NCBI RefSeq assembly: GCF_012863495.1
Contig: NZ_JAAVJL010000001.1
Location: forward strand, 2,228,001 to 2,292,000
Source of the DNA: Pseudanabaena yagii GIHE-NHR1
GTDB taxonomy: Bacteria; Cyanobacteriota; Cyanobacteriia; Pseudanabaenales; Pseudanabaenaceae
DNA: 64,000 nt
Reading direction: 5' to 3'
Made by a program: the position numbers and the translations under genes. This document shows, piece by piece, positions 1 through 8,663 of the stretch; position 1 is the stretch's first letter, and each line of letters starts with the position of its first letter. Below the pieces are notes generated by a model, which was not told where the DNA came from, did no database searches, and worked only from the letters and a program-made list of their open reading frames with translations.

Positions 1-1347
1 GGTGGAACAGCTCAGACAGGGATCGAAATTGCGAATCCCTGCTTCTACACGATTGAGAAAACCTTCGGACACATCGCCATCGTGAATATAATGTTTGGCA
101 ATCTGGACGACGGTTTTATTCATCGCTAGATTGTTATGACCTGTGGCGATAATCAAGTTCACTTTCTTAATCACTCCATTTTCATCGACGTTGTAGTGAT
201 GGAACAATGTACCGCGAGGAGCTTCGCTTACGCCAATACCTTCGAGGGCATTGATTCCTGCTTGGGCGCGAGTATGAGATGACATCACATCAGGATCTTC
301 CACAAGTTCCTCAATCTTCTCTACGGCTGCAAGAATCTCAATCAACCGCGCATAGTGATAGAAAAATGAAGAGGTCGCCACCCTGCCCCCTGCGCGATCG
401 CGAAATTCCTGTAGCTCCTGATTGGCTTTAGGCGTATCGATATATTCACAAACATTCAGCCGTGCAAGGGGGCCTACACGATAAATTCCATCGGGATAGC
501 CAAGGGGTTTGTAATAGGGAAATTTGAGGTACGACCAAGGCTCAACGGCTTCACCGATATATTCCTGATAGTCATCTTCACTGAGATGATCGGCGACGAT
601 CTGCCCTTGACTATCGACAAAGCGAATATGTCCACCATAATGTTCCCATTCGCCTTTTTTGCCGACTAAGCTCATAAAAAGTGATGGAAATTTACCAAAC
701 ACATCAACTTCCGTTTGCAGTTCGGTTAATAAATTTTTAAATAATCCTAAAGCATTCTCAATGGTGGCGAGGGATTCGGGTAGGCGATCGCGAATCCATG
801 TCCGACCTTCTTCACTAAGAGGCGATCGCACACCACCCGCCACCGCCCAAGCCGTATGAATTTTTTTTGCGCCGAGAATTTCGATGATTTGCTGACCAAA
901 CTGGCGCAGGCGGATACCACCTCTAGCCAGATCGGGATTTGCTGCCATTAAGCCAAATACATTTCTCGTAGCAGGATTACTATCCCAACCCAGCAGAAAA
1001 TCTGGGGAACTGAGGTGGAAAAAAGATAGAGCGTGGGATTGGGTGATTTGGGCAAGATTCATCATCCGTCGCAGTTTCTCGCCTGCCACAGGAATCTTCA
1101 CTGCTAATAATTTATCGCCTGTTTTCGCGGATGCTAATAGATGACTCACGGGACAGATGCCACAAATGCGTGAGGTAATTCCCGCCATTTCCCACATGGG
1201 GCGACCTTCGCAAAATTTCTCAAAGCCGCGATATTCCACCACATGAAAATGGGCATCGGAAACTTCGCCTAGATCATCCAGAAAGATCGAGATTTTGGCA
1301 TGACCTTCAATGCGTGTGACGGGATCGATTACTACTGTTTTTGCCAT
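1..1347 (-). CDS. hoxH: Bidirectional [NiFe] hydrogenase large subunit HoxH (3' end cut by window)
   Basis: Catalytic subunit of the NAD(P)H-linked bidirectional hydrogenase; it carries the Ni-Fe active site for H2 oxidation and proton reduction. The frame opens at an ATG (1347) reading [19 protein letters not shown] and stays open to the window edge (449 codons). The N-terminal nickel ligand motif [10 protein letters not shown] is at residues 60-69, and the last residues visible are DPCLSCST, the start of the C-terminal DPCxxC ligand motif (Cys444, Cys447). Only the very C-terminus, which in this family includes the peptide removed by the maturation protease, is missing. It is the last visible gene of the minus-strand hoxU-fdhBAD-hoxYH run and lies 67 bp after hoxY. 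Confidence 0.97.
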   Translation of the reverse strand, partial: MAKTVVIDPVTRIEGHAKISIFLDDLGEVSDAHFHVVEYRGFEKFCEGRPMWEMAGITSRICGICPVSHLLASAKTGDKLLAVKIPVAGEKLRRMMNLAQITQSHALSFFHLSSPDFLLGWDSNPATRNVFGLMAANPDLARGGIRLRQFGQQIIEILGAKKIHTAWAVAGGVRSPLSEEGRTWIRDRLPESLATIENALGLFKNLLTELQTEVDVFGKFPSLFMSLVGKKGEWEHYGGHIRFVDSQGQIVADHLSEDDYQEYIGEAVEPWSYLKFPYYKPLGYPDGIYRVGPLARLNVCEYIDTPKANQELQEFRDRAGGRVATSSFFYHYARLIEILAAVEKIEELVEDPDVMSSHTRAQAGINALEGIGVSEAPRGTLFHHYNVDENGVIKKVNLIIATGHNNLAMNKTVVQIAKHYIHDGDVSEGFLNRVEAGIRNFDPCLSCST

Positions 1348-1378
1348 GACTAGATTCTCTCAATATTTATTTCTTATT

Positions 1379-1413
1379 CCCCTCTCCCTAAGGGAGAGGG
1401 GCTAGGGGTGAGG
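1379..1413. repeat. Short palindromic repeat between hoxY and hoxH
   Basis: An 11-bp perfect stem (CCCCTCTCCCT with AGGGAGAGGGG) is followed by GCTAGGGGTGAGGG, a composition common in dispersed cyanobacterial palindromic repeats. It fills most of the 67-bp hoxY-hoxH gap. Transcribed, it would form a hairpin that could stabilise the upstream message or reduce read-through into hoxH; that role is inference. Confidence 0.7.
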
Positions 1414-1414
1414 G

Positions 1415-1987
1415 CTATCCAAACTTAATCATTTCGCGTCCTTCCATTAGAGGCATCTTGCCCTCTAGCAAAGGCGTGATCGCTGCCTTAATCCGATCCG
1501 CCGATGGAGGACATCCGGGAATATACATATCCACTTTCACCACTTCGTGAACGGGCATCACTTTTTCTAATAGTTCAGGAACAATTCCGGAAGCTTTGGG
1601 AAGTTGCGGTGTAATATCACCTAGCTCTAAATAACTACGGCGTAACACCGTATCCGCATTATTGCTGCCCATCATGTTTCGCATGGCGGGGACATTGGCT
1701 GTAACTGCACAGTCACCAAAGGAAATCAGAAACTTTGTCTGTTTGCGGATTTTGTGAATTAGTTCTAGATTTTCTTCATTAGCGATCGCCCCTTCAACGA
1801 GGCACACATCAACATTTTCGGGATATTCCTTAATATCAGCGATCGGGCTATGGACGATATCGGCATATTTCACCAGTTCAAATAGCCATTCGTCCAAATC
1901 TAAAAAGGACATATGACAGCCCGAACATCCCGCCAGCCAAACCGTTGCGAGTTTAATTTTTTCTGAATTCTGCGCTACTTTTTCCAT
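1415..1987 (-). CDS. hoxY: Bidirectional hydrogenase small subunit HoxY
   Basis: Small subunit of the [NiFe] hydrogenase module, carrying the [4Fe-4S] cluster that passes electrons between HoxH and the HoxEFU diaphorase. The 190-residue protein, close to the usual HoxY length, shows the N-terminal cluster motif WLAGCSGCHMSFLD (about residues 17-30) and the downstream Cys motifs FGDCAVTAN and YIPGCPPSADRI. It starts at the ATG MEKVAQNSEK. It follows fdhD by 155 bp, so it may have its own promoter or be read through from hoxU. There is no signal peptide, as expected for a cytosolic hydrogenase. Confidence 0.96.
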   Translation of the reverse strand: MEKVAQNSEKIKLATVWLAGCSGCHMSFLDLDEWLFELVKYADIVHSPIADIKEYPENVDVCLVEGAIANEENLELIHKIRKQTKFLISFGDCAVTANVPAMRNMMGSNNADTVLRRSYLELGDITPQLPKASGIVPELLEKVMPVHEVVKVDMYIPGCPPSADRIKAAITPLLEGKMPLMEGREMIKFG

Positions 1988-2142
1988 GGCTCCTATTTCC
2001 TATAGTTTCTAGTAAATTATCCTTGTGCCATACAGATTAAAAAAGGCGGCTTTTCTATAATCAGAATAGGCTAATCAGATGCTAAAAATGCTTACTTGTC
2101 ATAGATATTGACAATCCTTGAAGATTAAATTTGAAGATTAAA

Positions 2143-3063
2143 TTAATCCAAAATAATTCGCTCCCATCCTGCATAAACGTTAAATCGGTTTTCCCGTAAA
2201 AATCCCACTAATGTAATCCCAAATTCTTGAGCTAAGGCGATCGCTAAGCTGCTGGGAGGTGAAACGGCACAGACAATGGGAATCTGCGCCAAGATTGACT
2301 TCTGCACTAGCTCAAAACTAGTGCGCCCACTCATCATAACGATGCGATCGCTGAGGGGAATTTCATCAGCTAACAGAGCCGAGCCGATCAGCTTGTCCAG
2401 AGCATTATGCCGCCCGACATCTTCTCGCAAATTTAATAACTCACCTCCGAAATTAAATAGGGCGGCGGCGTGCAGTCCTCCTGTAGCCGCAAAAACCTTC
2501 TGTTGTAATCGTAATTTCTCAGCGAGACTATAAATAATTTCGGCAGAAATAGGACGATCTTGGGGATTGCTAACAATGGGCTGACAACCCCGTGATTTCA
2601 ACGCTTCAATGCTGTTTTTACCGCAAACGCCACAGGCACTATTTGTGAAAAAATGACGTTCGAGATTGCTTAAATTGAGAACTAATTCTTCTCTTAGCTC
2701 CACATTGATAATATTGAGCCGTTGTTTGCCATCAATTTCAGGATTGACACAATAGTTCATCCTTTGAATATCTCGGCGATCGCCAATCAATCCTTCGCTG
2801 TAGAGAAATCCTGCTACCAAATCAAAATCATCAATAGGAGTTCGCATCGTCACCGAGATGGCTTGATGGGAATTCATCAGCCGAATTTCTAGGGGTTCTT
2901 CGGTCGCGACATCATCCCAACGCATCTGAACTTGGTGGTTTTGTACCGCCCAAATTTTAGTGTTAATTTTGGCTGTATTGTTAGCTGAATCCTTCGCTTT
3001 CAGACCCTCTTTAAGCTGCTCTTTAGGATTCGCTTTATTACTGCTTGGCAATAGATTAACCAT
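2143..3063 (-). CDS. fdhD: Formate dehydrogenase accessory sulfurtransferase FdhD
   Basis: FdhD transfers sulfur from a cysteine desulfurase to the molybdenum/tungsten bis-MGD cofactor, a step needed for formate dehydrogenase activity. The 306-residue protein has the family's Cys pair in SACGVCGKNSIEAL (about residues 162-175), the sequence FAATGGLHAAALF, and the C-terminal EDVGRHNALDKLIG and MMSGRTSFELVQKS blocks. The first 35 or so residues are a polar extension. The gene overlaps the 3' end of fdhA by 8 bp, so the two are probably translationally coupled. Its presence argues that the neighbouring oxidoreductase is a genuine formate dehydrogenase and not another molybdopterin enzyme. Confidence 0.95.
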   Translation of the reverse strand: MVNLLPSSNKANPKEQLKEGLKAKDSANNTAKINTKIWAVQNHQVQMRWDDVATEEPLEIRLMNSHQAISVTMRTPIDDFDLVAGFLYSEGLIGDRRDIQRMNYCVNPEIDGKQRLNIINVELREELVLNLSNLERHFFTNSACGVCGKNSIEALKSRGCQPIVSNPQDRPISAEIIYSLAEKLRLQQKVFAATGGLHAAALFNFGGELLNLREDVGRHNALDKLIGSALLADEIPLSDRIVMMSGRTSFELVQKSILAQIPIVCAVSPPSSLAIALAQEFGITLVGFLRENRFNVYAGWERIILD

Positions 3064-5854
3064 AGGTCACCTCAAGCTGTTTCTCAAGGTTCAGTTCAGT
3101 TTGAAGACGCACGGCGATCGCTTTGTATTGCGGACATCGTGACTGTGGATCTAAATGGGGACCTGTGAGAAAATTAGTGTGGGTTTCGGGATAATGAAAG
3201 GTGAGGAACAATGTGCCTAGAGCCATTTTTCGCGAGAGCTTGGCTTTGACGACAATCTCTCCCCAACGGCTTTGAATTTTTACGGGTTGGCGATCGCTGA
3301 TTCCCTGTTGATGAGCATCAAAGGGATGGATTTCTAGCAAATCTTCAGAAACTAAGACTTGGTTAGGCGTACGTCTGGTCATAGTGCCGACGTTGTAATG
3401 TTCGAGAACTCGTCCTGTAATTAATAGGAACGGATAGTCGGCAATACCATGTTCGGGACTAGGAATATAGTCAATGGAAACCAGCTTACCCTTACCGCGA
3501 ATAAATCCTTGTTTATGGACTGTGGATGTGCCTTGATGATCGGCGGTAGAACAAGGCCATTGCAAACCATCGTTGGTGAGTCGGGAATAACTGACCCCAC
3601 CAAATAAATGGGGAGCTACCTTTGCAATTTCCTCCATCACGGCGCTAGGAGTGGCATATTGCCAATTAGCACCCATGGCGATCGCTATATCTCGAATCGC
3701 CATCCAATCTGGACGCGCATCAAAAGGTGGTGCGACCGCAGGGCGGACGTGCTGAATCCGTCTTTCCCCATTGGTGAAGGTTCCTTCCTGTTCCAAAAAA
3801 GCCGCCGCAGGTAAAACTACATGGGCATATTTGGCTGTTTCCGATAGAAAGAGTTCCTGCACTACCAGAAAGTCTAAATTGGCTAAAGCTGCCCTGACAT
3901 GGTGTTCGTTAGGGTCGCTCTGGGCAATATCTTCACCCTGTACCCACAGAGCGCGAATCTTGCCCGTCGCCGCCCCATCGAGCATTTCGGGAATGGTTAA
4001 CCCCGCAGTTTCAGAAGGTAATGAACCCCAAAGTTTTGCTAAGTGGTTGCGGACTTCTGGTGAATTTAGTGGCTGATAGCCTGTAAATTGATTGGGCATT
4101 CCTCCCATATCGGCATTGCCTTGAACGTTGTTCTGTCCTCGCAATGGCAACATTCCTGCCCCCGACTGTCCGATGCTACCTGTCAACATTCCCAAATTGC
4201 AGTAGGTAATCACTGAAGATACGCCCTGCGTTAATTCCGATAAGCCTAAACCACTGACAAATAGAGCCGTCCCTGCATCGCCAATGATCTGCGCTGCTTT
4301 GCGAATTAGCTCAGGAGCAACGCTGGTAATGGCGGCAACTTCATCAAGGGCAAGGTTTTGCACAAAGTTACAGAACTCATCAAAACCTTCGACTCTCTCC
4401 CGCAGATAATCTTGATCAATAAGATTTTCGGCAATGATAATTTTGGCGATCGCATTGAAGAGAGGCACATTTGTCGCTGATAATAGCTGTAAATGTACAT
4501 CTGCATAATCAGCTAATTCAATATGACGGGGATCAATGATCACCAACTTCGCTCCATTGAGGACTGCTTGTTTAATCCTTGCGCCCACAATTGGATGTCC
4601 TTCCGTAGGGTTGGCTCCTGCTATGACAATACATTTCGCCTTCTCAATATCTTCATAGGAAGCAGTGGCGGCTCCAGTGCCAGTGACAATTTGTAATGCC
4701 ATTGCTGTGGAGGAATGACAGACTCGCGCACAGCAATCGACGTTATTTGTACCAATGATCGAGCGAAATAGTTTTTGCAACAGATAAGCCGCTTCATTGG
4801 TCGATCGCGAGGAAGTAAAAGCCCCTAGAGCATCTTGTCCCGATTCAGCTTTGATTTGCAAAAGTTTACTGGCGATTAAAGCGATCGCCTCTTGCCAAGA
4901 GATCGGCTGAAATTCTTGACCAACACGCTTGAGAGGTTGCGTCAGGCGATCGGGAGAATGGTGATAGGCATGGGCATAGCGTCCCTTCACACATAGATGT
5001 CCATGATTGACCGCCGCATCGCTAACCCCAGAAATCTGCACGACTTGCGTTTGAGTATTTTGCGTCTGGGTATTTTTAACTTGGGCAGTACTTACCTCTA
5101 GCCGACAACCCACACCACAATAACCACATACAGTTTCCGTTACGGATTCAATGGGCGGAGCAGCAAGGCGATCGCGATCGCTAATTGCGCCAGTGGGACA
5201 ACGCTCAACACAAGCCCCACAGGATACGCAGGGACTTTCCGCAAAATTGATCCCTGCACCGAAAATAAGTTGACTTGCGCCGCCACGATTAGCAATTCCA
5301 TAGACAAACTGCCCCTGAATCTGCTCGCAAGTATTTAAACAGAGCCGACAGGTAATGCAACGATTGACATCAAAGCGCAAATAGGGATGACTATCATCAA
5401 TTTTTGGGATGATTTTGGAGCTAGTTGCGGCGCTATGGCGATCGCCTAAAGGAAAGCTAGGCAGATGATAGTCGTGAAGTAATTGATTAAATTTGTGACT
5501 TTGAGGATGATGCAGCATATTCTCTGATTCATCAGATTCAATCCTTGATAGTGATTGATCCTGAAAGTCTGACTCAAGGTAAAGAGAGAGAATATCGCGC
5601 CGTAATTCTTCCAATTTTGGCGTATGGGTTTGGATCTCCATACCTGCGAGAATTGGTGTGTGACAAGCTGCCACAGGTTTATCTCTGTGATTGACCTCTA
5701 CCAAACAGAGGCGACAACCTCCCTCTGGGCGCAGTCCTTCCCCATAACATAAAGTGGGAATAGATATATTCAGACGTTTGGCAGCTTGAAGAATGGTTTC
5801 CCCTGCATGGATGTTGATCACTTGCCCATTAATTGAAGCCTGTAAGTTATTCAT
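3056..5854 (-). CDS. fdhA: Formate dehydrogenase catalytic (alpha) subunit, NAD-linked soluble type
   Basis: Mo/W-bis-MGD formate dehydrogenase of 932 residues. In order: an N-terminal HoxU/NuoG-like [2Fe-2S] domain (Cys36, 47, 50, 64), two ferredoxin-type [4Fe-4S] motifs (CITCRLCLNTC at 166-176, CVSCGACVERCP at 209-220), the proximal cluster motif (Cys243, 246, 250, 288), then the molybdopterin domains. The active-site string CCARVCHSSTAMAL places a cysteine (Cys379) where some homologues use selenocysteine, next to the conserved His380. The layout matches the soluble Fdh1A/FdsA type of NAD-dependent formate dehydrogenase. It lies 24 bp after fdhB and overlaps fdhD. A CO2-reducing role is possible for the family but cannot be read from sequence. 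Mo versus W is also undetermined. Confidence 0.93.
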   Translation of the reverse strand: MNNLQASINGQVINIHAGETILQAAKRLNISIPTLCYGEGLRPEGGCRLCLVEVNHRDKPVAACHTPILAGMEIQTHTPKLEELRRDILSLYLESDFQDQSLSRIESDESENMLHHPQSHKFNQLLHDYHLPSFPLGDRHSAATSSKIIPKIDDSHPYLRFDVNRCITCRLCLNTCEQIQGQFVYGIANRGGASQLIFGAGINFAESPCVSCGACVERCPTGAISDRDRLAAPPIESVTETVCGYCGVGCRLEVSTAQVKNTQTQNTQTQVVQISGVSDAAVNHGHLCVKGRYAHAYHHSPDRLTQPLKRVGQEFQPISWQEAIALIASKLLQIKAESGQDALGAFTSSRSTNEAAYLLQKLFRSIIGTNNVDCCARVCHSSTAMALQIVTGTGAATASYEDIEKAKCIVIAGANPTEGHPIVGARIKQAVLNGAKLVIIDPRHIELADYADVHLQLLSATNVPLFNAIAKIIIAENLIDQDYLRERVEGFDEFCNFVQNLALDEVAAITSVAPELIRKAAQIIGDAGTALFVSGLGLSELTQGVSSVITYCNLGMLTGSIGQSGAGMLPLRGQNNVQGNADMGGMPNQFTGYQPLNSPEVRNHLAKLWGSLPSETAGLTIPEMLDGAATGKIRALWVQGEDIAQSDPNEHHVRAALANLDFLVVQELFLSETAKYAHVVLPAAAFLEQEGTFTNGERRIQHVRPAVAPPFDARPDWMAIRDIAIAMGANWQYATPSAVMEEIAKVAPHLFGGVSYSRLTNDGLQWPCSTADHQGTSTVHKQGFIRGKGKLVSIDYIPSPEHGIADYPFLLITGRVLEHYNVGTMTRRTPNQVLVSEDLLEIHPFDAHQQGISDRQPVKIQSRWGEIVVKAKLSRKMALGTLFLTFHYPETHTNFLTGPHLDPQSRCPQYKAIAVRLQTELNLEKQLEVTYG

Positions 5855-5878
5855 AAACTTAGTCCTGAATGCTTAGCT

Positions 5879-7522
5879 CTAACTGAAAATGCGATCGCCG
5901 AAATGTTCAATCATTTGCCGCATGGGGACGGGCATCGACTGACCAAAGGCACAGAGACTTCCCTGTTCCATCACGTTAAATAATCGCTCTAGTTGCGATC
6001 GGCTATCTTTTTGATGAAGGCGATCGCGAACCAAATTGAGAGCCTTGTGGGAACCCAGCCGACAGGGAACACATTTACCACAGGACTCATCCACCATGAA
6101 CTCTAGCCAATGCTCTAACAAAGCTCGATAGTCTGTACCCTGTGGTAAGGCGACTAGCCCACCATGTCCTAGCTGAATCCCTTGCGCCGACATAGCTCCA
6201 TAACAAATCGGCAAATCCCATTGCTCAGGAGTTAAGAGGCTACCCATTGGACCTCCGAGGAGAATTGCTTCTAAGGGTTGACCATCGGCACTGCCTCCTG
6301 CGGCGGCCATTAATTCGCGCAAAGTCATTCCAAATTCGACTTCCACAATCCCTGAACGGGCAAAACCATAATTCAAACACATGGCTTTTGTGCCAGCACT
6401 GGCTGTTGTGCCAAGATTGGCGTAAGCTGCTGCCCCCATGTCTAGAATTGCCGCCACATTGACCAGAGTTTCCACATTGTTAACCACTGTGGGTTTACCA
6501 TAGAGTCCCTCTACGGTCGGATAGGGAGGACGGATCTGCACTTCGCCGCGCAATCCTTCAATGGTGTTCAGCATGGCAGTTTCTTCGCCGCAAACATAAC
6601 TACCCATACCCACAAATACAGAAATCTCAAAGGGAAAATTTGCAGCGCCAAAAATACCTGCATTCCTAGCATCATCAATCGCCTGTCGCATGGTGGCGAT
6701 CGCCTGTGGATATTCTGAACGAATAAACACAATCCCTTGACTCGCGCCCACCGCATAACCACAGAGGAGAATCCCCTCAAGTACGCCGTGCGGATCTTTT
6801 TCCATAAGAACGCGATCAATAAATGAACCGGGGTCGCCCTCATCGCCATTGGTGACTACATAGCGAGGTTTGCCCTCAGCTTCAGCACAACTGCGCCATT
6901 TCTTACCTGTGGGAAATCCTGCGCCACCACGTCCCCTCAGTCCCGATTTTTCTAGACTTGATAGGACATTTTCAGGACTGCCATCCAGTGCCTTGAGAAA
7001 GGTGGAATACACACCTACGGAACGTGCTTTCGCTAGGTCAGCATAATCTTCAGTAATCCGCCGAGTGATAATCGGTTGCGGAGCCAGACAGCTTACAGAT
7101 AGGGATTTCTGTGATTCTGTTAGAGAAATCTTCTCTAAATTTTGAGTAGCAACACCGCAAAATATCCGTTCTTGGCTATCTAACACCGCAGGAGAGCGAT
7201 CGCAATAGCCCAAACAATAGACCCCCTTGCAACTATGTTGCTCTTCTAAATTTGCTTGCAAATCCTTTGCCCCAGCCAAAATACAGGATGTCCCCTGACA
7301 TACCCGCAGTTCCCTATGCGGTTGGTGTAAATCAGCATAGTAAGAGATGATTCCTCGAACCGCAACTTCTGGCAGCCCCACTTTTTCAGCAAGAAATTTA
7401 TAATCGGAAGCTTCTAAAAATTGACTGCTAGGATGATCTTGAGATCGGAGGTAATCATGAATATAGAGAAGAGGAGAAACCTCACCATTATGGGTTTCCC
7501 AATAGCGTCTCATGGTTTTCAT
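5879..7522 (-). CDS. fdhB: Formate dehydrogenase NAD-binding (beta) subunit, NuoE-NuoF fusion
   Basis: Diaphorase subunit that would pass formate electrons to NAD+. The 547-residue protein fuses a NuoE-like thioredoxin-fold [2Fe-2S] domain (Cys75, 80, 103, 107, in CQGTSC and CLGYC) to a NuoF-like domain with the FMN/NADH motif GLRGRGGAGFPTGKKW (194-209), TNGDEGDPGSF, MGSYVCGEETA and a C-terminal [4Fe-4S] motif ESCGKCVPCR with a distal Cys. Soluble NAD-dependent formate dehydrogenases of the Fdh1 type have this fusion, whereas HoxE and HoxF are separate genes elsewhere in this window. It lies 6 bp after hoxU and 24 bp before fdhA. The alternative, a second HoxF, is less likely because of the fusion and position. 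Confidence 0.9.
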   Translation of the reverse strand: MKTMRRYWETHNGEVSPLLYIHDYLRSQDHPSSQFLEASDYKFLAEKVGLPEVAVRGIISYYADLHQPHRELRVCQGTSCILAGAKDLQANLEEQHSCKGVYCLGYCDRSPAVLDSQERIFCGVATQNLEKISLTESQKSLSVSCLAPQPIITRRITEDYADLAKARSVGVYSTFLKALDGSPENVLSSLEKSGLRGRGGAGFPTGKKWRSCAEAEGKPRYVVTNGDEGDPGSFIDRVLMEKDPHGVLEGILLCGYAVGASQGIVFIRSEYPQAIATMRQAIDDARNAGIFGAANFPFEISVFVGMGSYVCGEETAMLNTIEGLRGEVQIRPPYPTVEGLYGKPTVVNNVETLVNVAAILDMGAAAYANLGTTASAGTKAMCLNYGFARSGIVEVEFGMTLRELMAAAGGSADGQPLEAILLGGPMGSLLTPEQWDLPICYGAMSAQGIQLGHGGLVALPQGTDYRALLEHWLEFMVDESCGKCVPCRLGSHKALNLVRDRLHQKDSRSQLERLFNVMEQGSLCAFGQSMPVPMRQMIEHFGDRIFS

Positions 7523-7528
7523 AAGTTT

Positions 7529-8245
7529 TTACCTATTCCATTGTTTCTGCTCTCTCGCAGTAACGATAAATTCCAACTTGGTGCGATCGCGTTCCATTTC
7601 ACCAACTGCCGAGCCTTTATCAAAAATGGCTCCCGTGGGGCAAGCATCCACGCATTTACCGCAAGAGGTACAAGCATCGACTTCGCCCCAAGGCTGATCG
7701 AGTCCCGTGATTAAGCGCGATTGTGCGCCGCGATTTGCCACATCCCAGACGTGCGCCCCCTCGATTTCATCGCATACCCGCACACAGCGCGTACAGAAAA
7801 TGCAACGGTTGCGATCGATCCCGAATAAATCATGGGATAAATCCACATCACGCTGCGGAAACTGATAGGGAAAGCGGGAATGCTCCATACCTGTGGCGAT
7901 CGCCATATTTTGCAGTTCACAATTGCCATTAGCCACACAGACCGCACAGACATGATTACCTTCCGCAAATAGCATTTCCACAGCCATTTTGCGATAGTTT
8001 TTTAGCTGATCTGTATGGGTATGCACTTCCATTCCTTCTGCAACTTGAGTAACACAGGCAGCAAGTAATTTATTACTACCCTTAACCTCCACCATGCAAA
8101 GGCGACAGGCTCCGACATCACTCACGCCTTCTAAATGGCACAGAGTCGGAATAGCGATCCCTGCTTCTTTTGCCGTAGCTAGAATGCTTTTACCCTGCTC
8201 GGCAGCAACTTCGATATCATTAATTTTTAGGGTTACTACAGCCAT
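7529..8245 (-). CDS. hoxU: Bidirectional hydrogenase diaphorase subunit HoxU
   Basis: Iron-sulfur subunit connecting HoxF to the hydrogenase module. The 238-residue protein has an N-terminal [2Fe-2S] ferredoxin domain (Cys36, 47, 50, 64), a CAVCVANGNCELQ motif, and two [4Fe-4S] motifs, CIFCTRCVRVC and CTSCGKCVDACP. The length is normal for HoxU. It is the first gene of the hoxU-fdhB-fdhA-fdhD run. An AAGGAG ribosome site sits 2 bp before the ATG, which is unusually close. Because FdhA carries its own HoxU-like domain, HoxU is probably part of HoxEFUYH, but its position next to fdhB leaves open a shared role. Confidence 0.95.
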   Translation of the reverse strand: MAVVTLKINDIEVAAEQGKSILATAKEAGIAIPTLCHLEGVSDVGACRLCMVEVKGSNKLLAACVTQVAEGMEVHTHTDQLKNYRKMAVEMLFAEGNHVCAVCVANGNCELQNMAIATGMEHSRFPYQFPQRDVDLSHDLFGIDRNRCIFCTRCVRVCDEIEGAHVWDVANRGAQSRLITGLDQPWGEVDACTSCGKCVDACPTGAIFDKGSAVGEMERDRTKLEFIVTAREQKQWNR

Positions 8246-8663
8246 TTCTCCTTACTCCAAGCAGATTAAATCTTTACTTGAACTTGCAATAATCTATAAT
8301 CTATTTTTAAGAAGTCTCTAAATTATGTTGAAATATAACTAGAGAAAGACATCTCATTGATACATGGAAATTATAAGAATGCAATTATTCTCCTGTAATA
8401 AATACAATATACGAACATTACTGTGAAGATAAATTATTGTCACAGATTATAACAATTCAATTATGGAAAGTCATGTCAGAAGTACCATAGTTTATAGGAG
8501 TTTCTGTGAGTAATTTAAAAACTCTTTGTTAATAAACATTTGTTTTTTATCGAATCAATTATCGTTATTGTAGGTTCCATCAAAGTTAAAAAAGTCTTTC
8601 CCAGAAGCGTTCTAGATTCCAAGGCATATAGTTAACTGTGAATAAATAGATAAAGAGTATTTT
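8246..8663. promoter_or_regulatory. Divergent promoter region of hoxU-fdh operon and glgX
   Basis: A 418-bp AT-rich gap separates divergently transcribed hoxU and glgX, so promoters for both directions should lie here. The stretch AGATTATAGATTATT, read on the minus strand about 50 bp before hoxU, contains a TATAGA/TATTAT-like -10 candidate. I see no clear -35 partner, known operator or hairpin, and no ORF that looks real. Confidence 0.5.

Noticed and set aside
3056-5854. Nitrate reductase or NuoG instead of FdhA
   Set aside because: The CARVCH active-site string, the fusion FdhB partner and adjacent fdhD fit formate dehydrogenase better.
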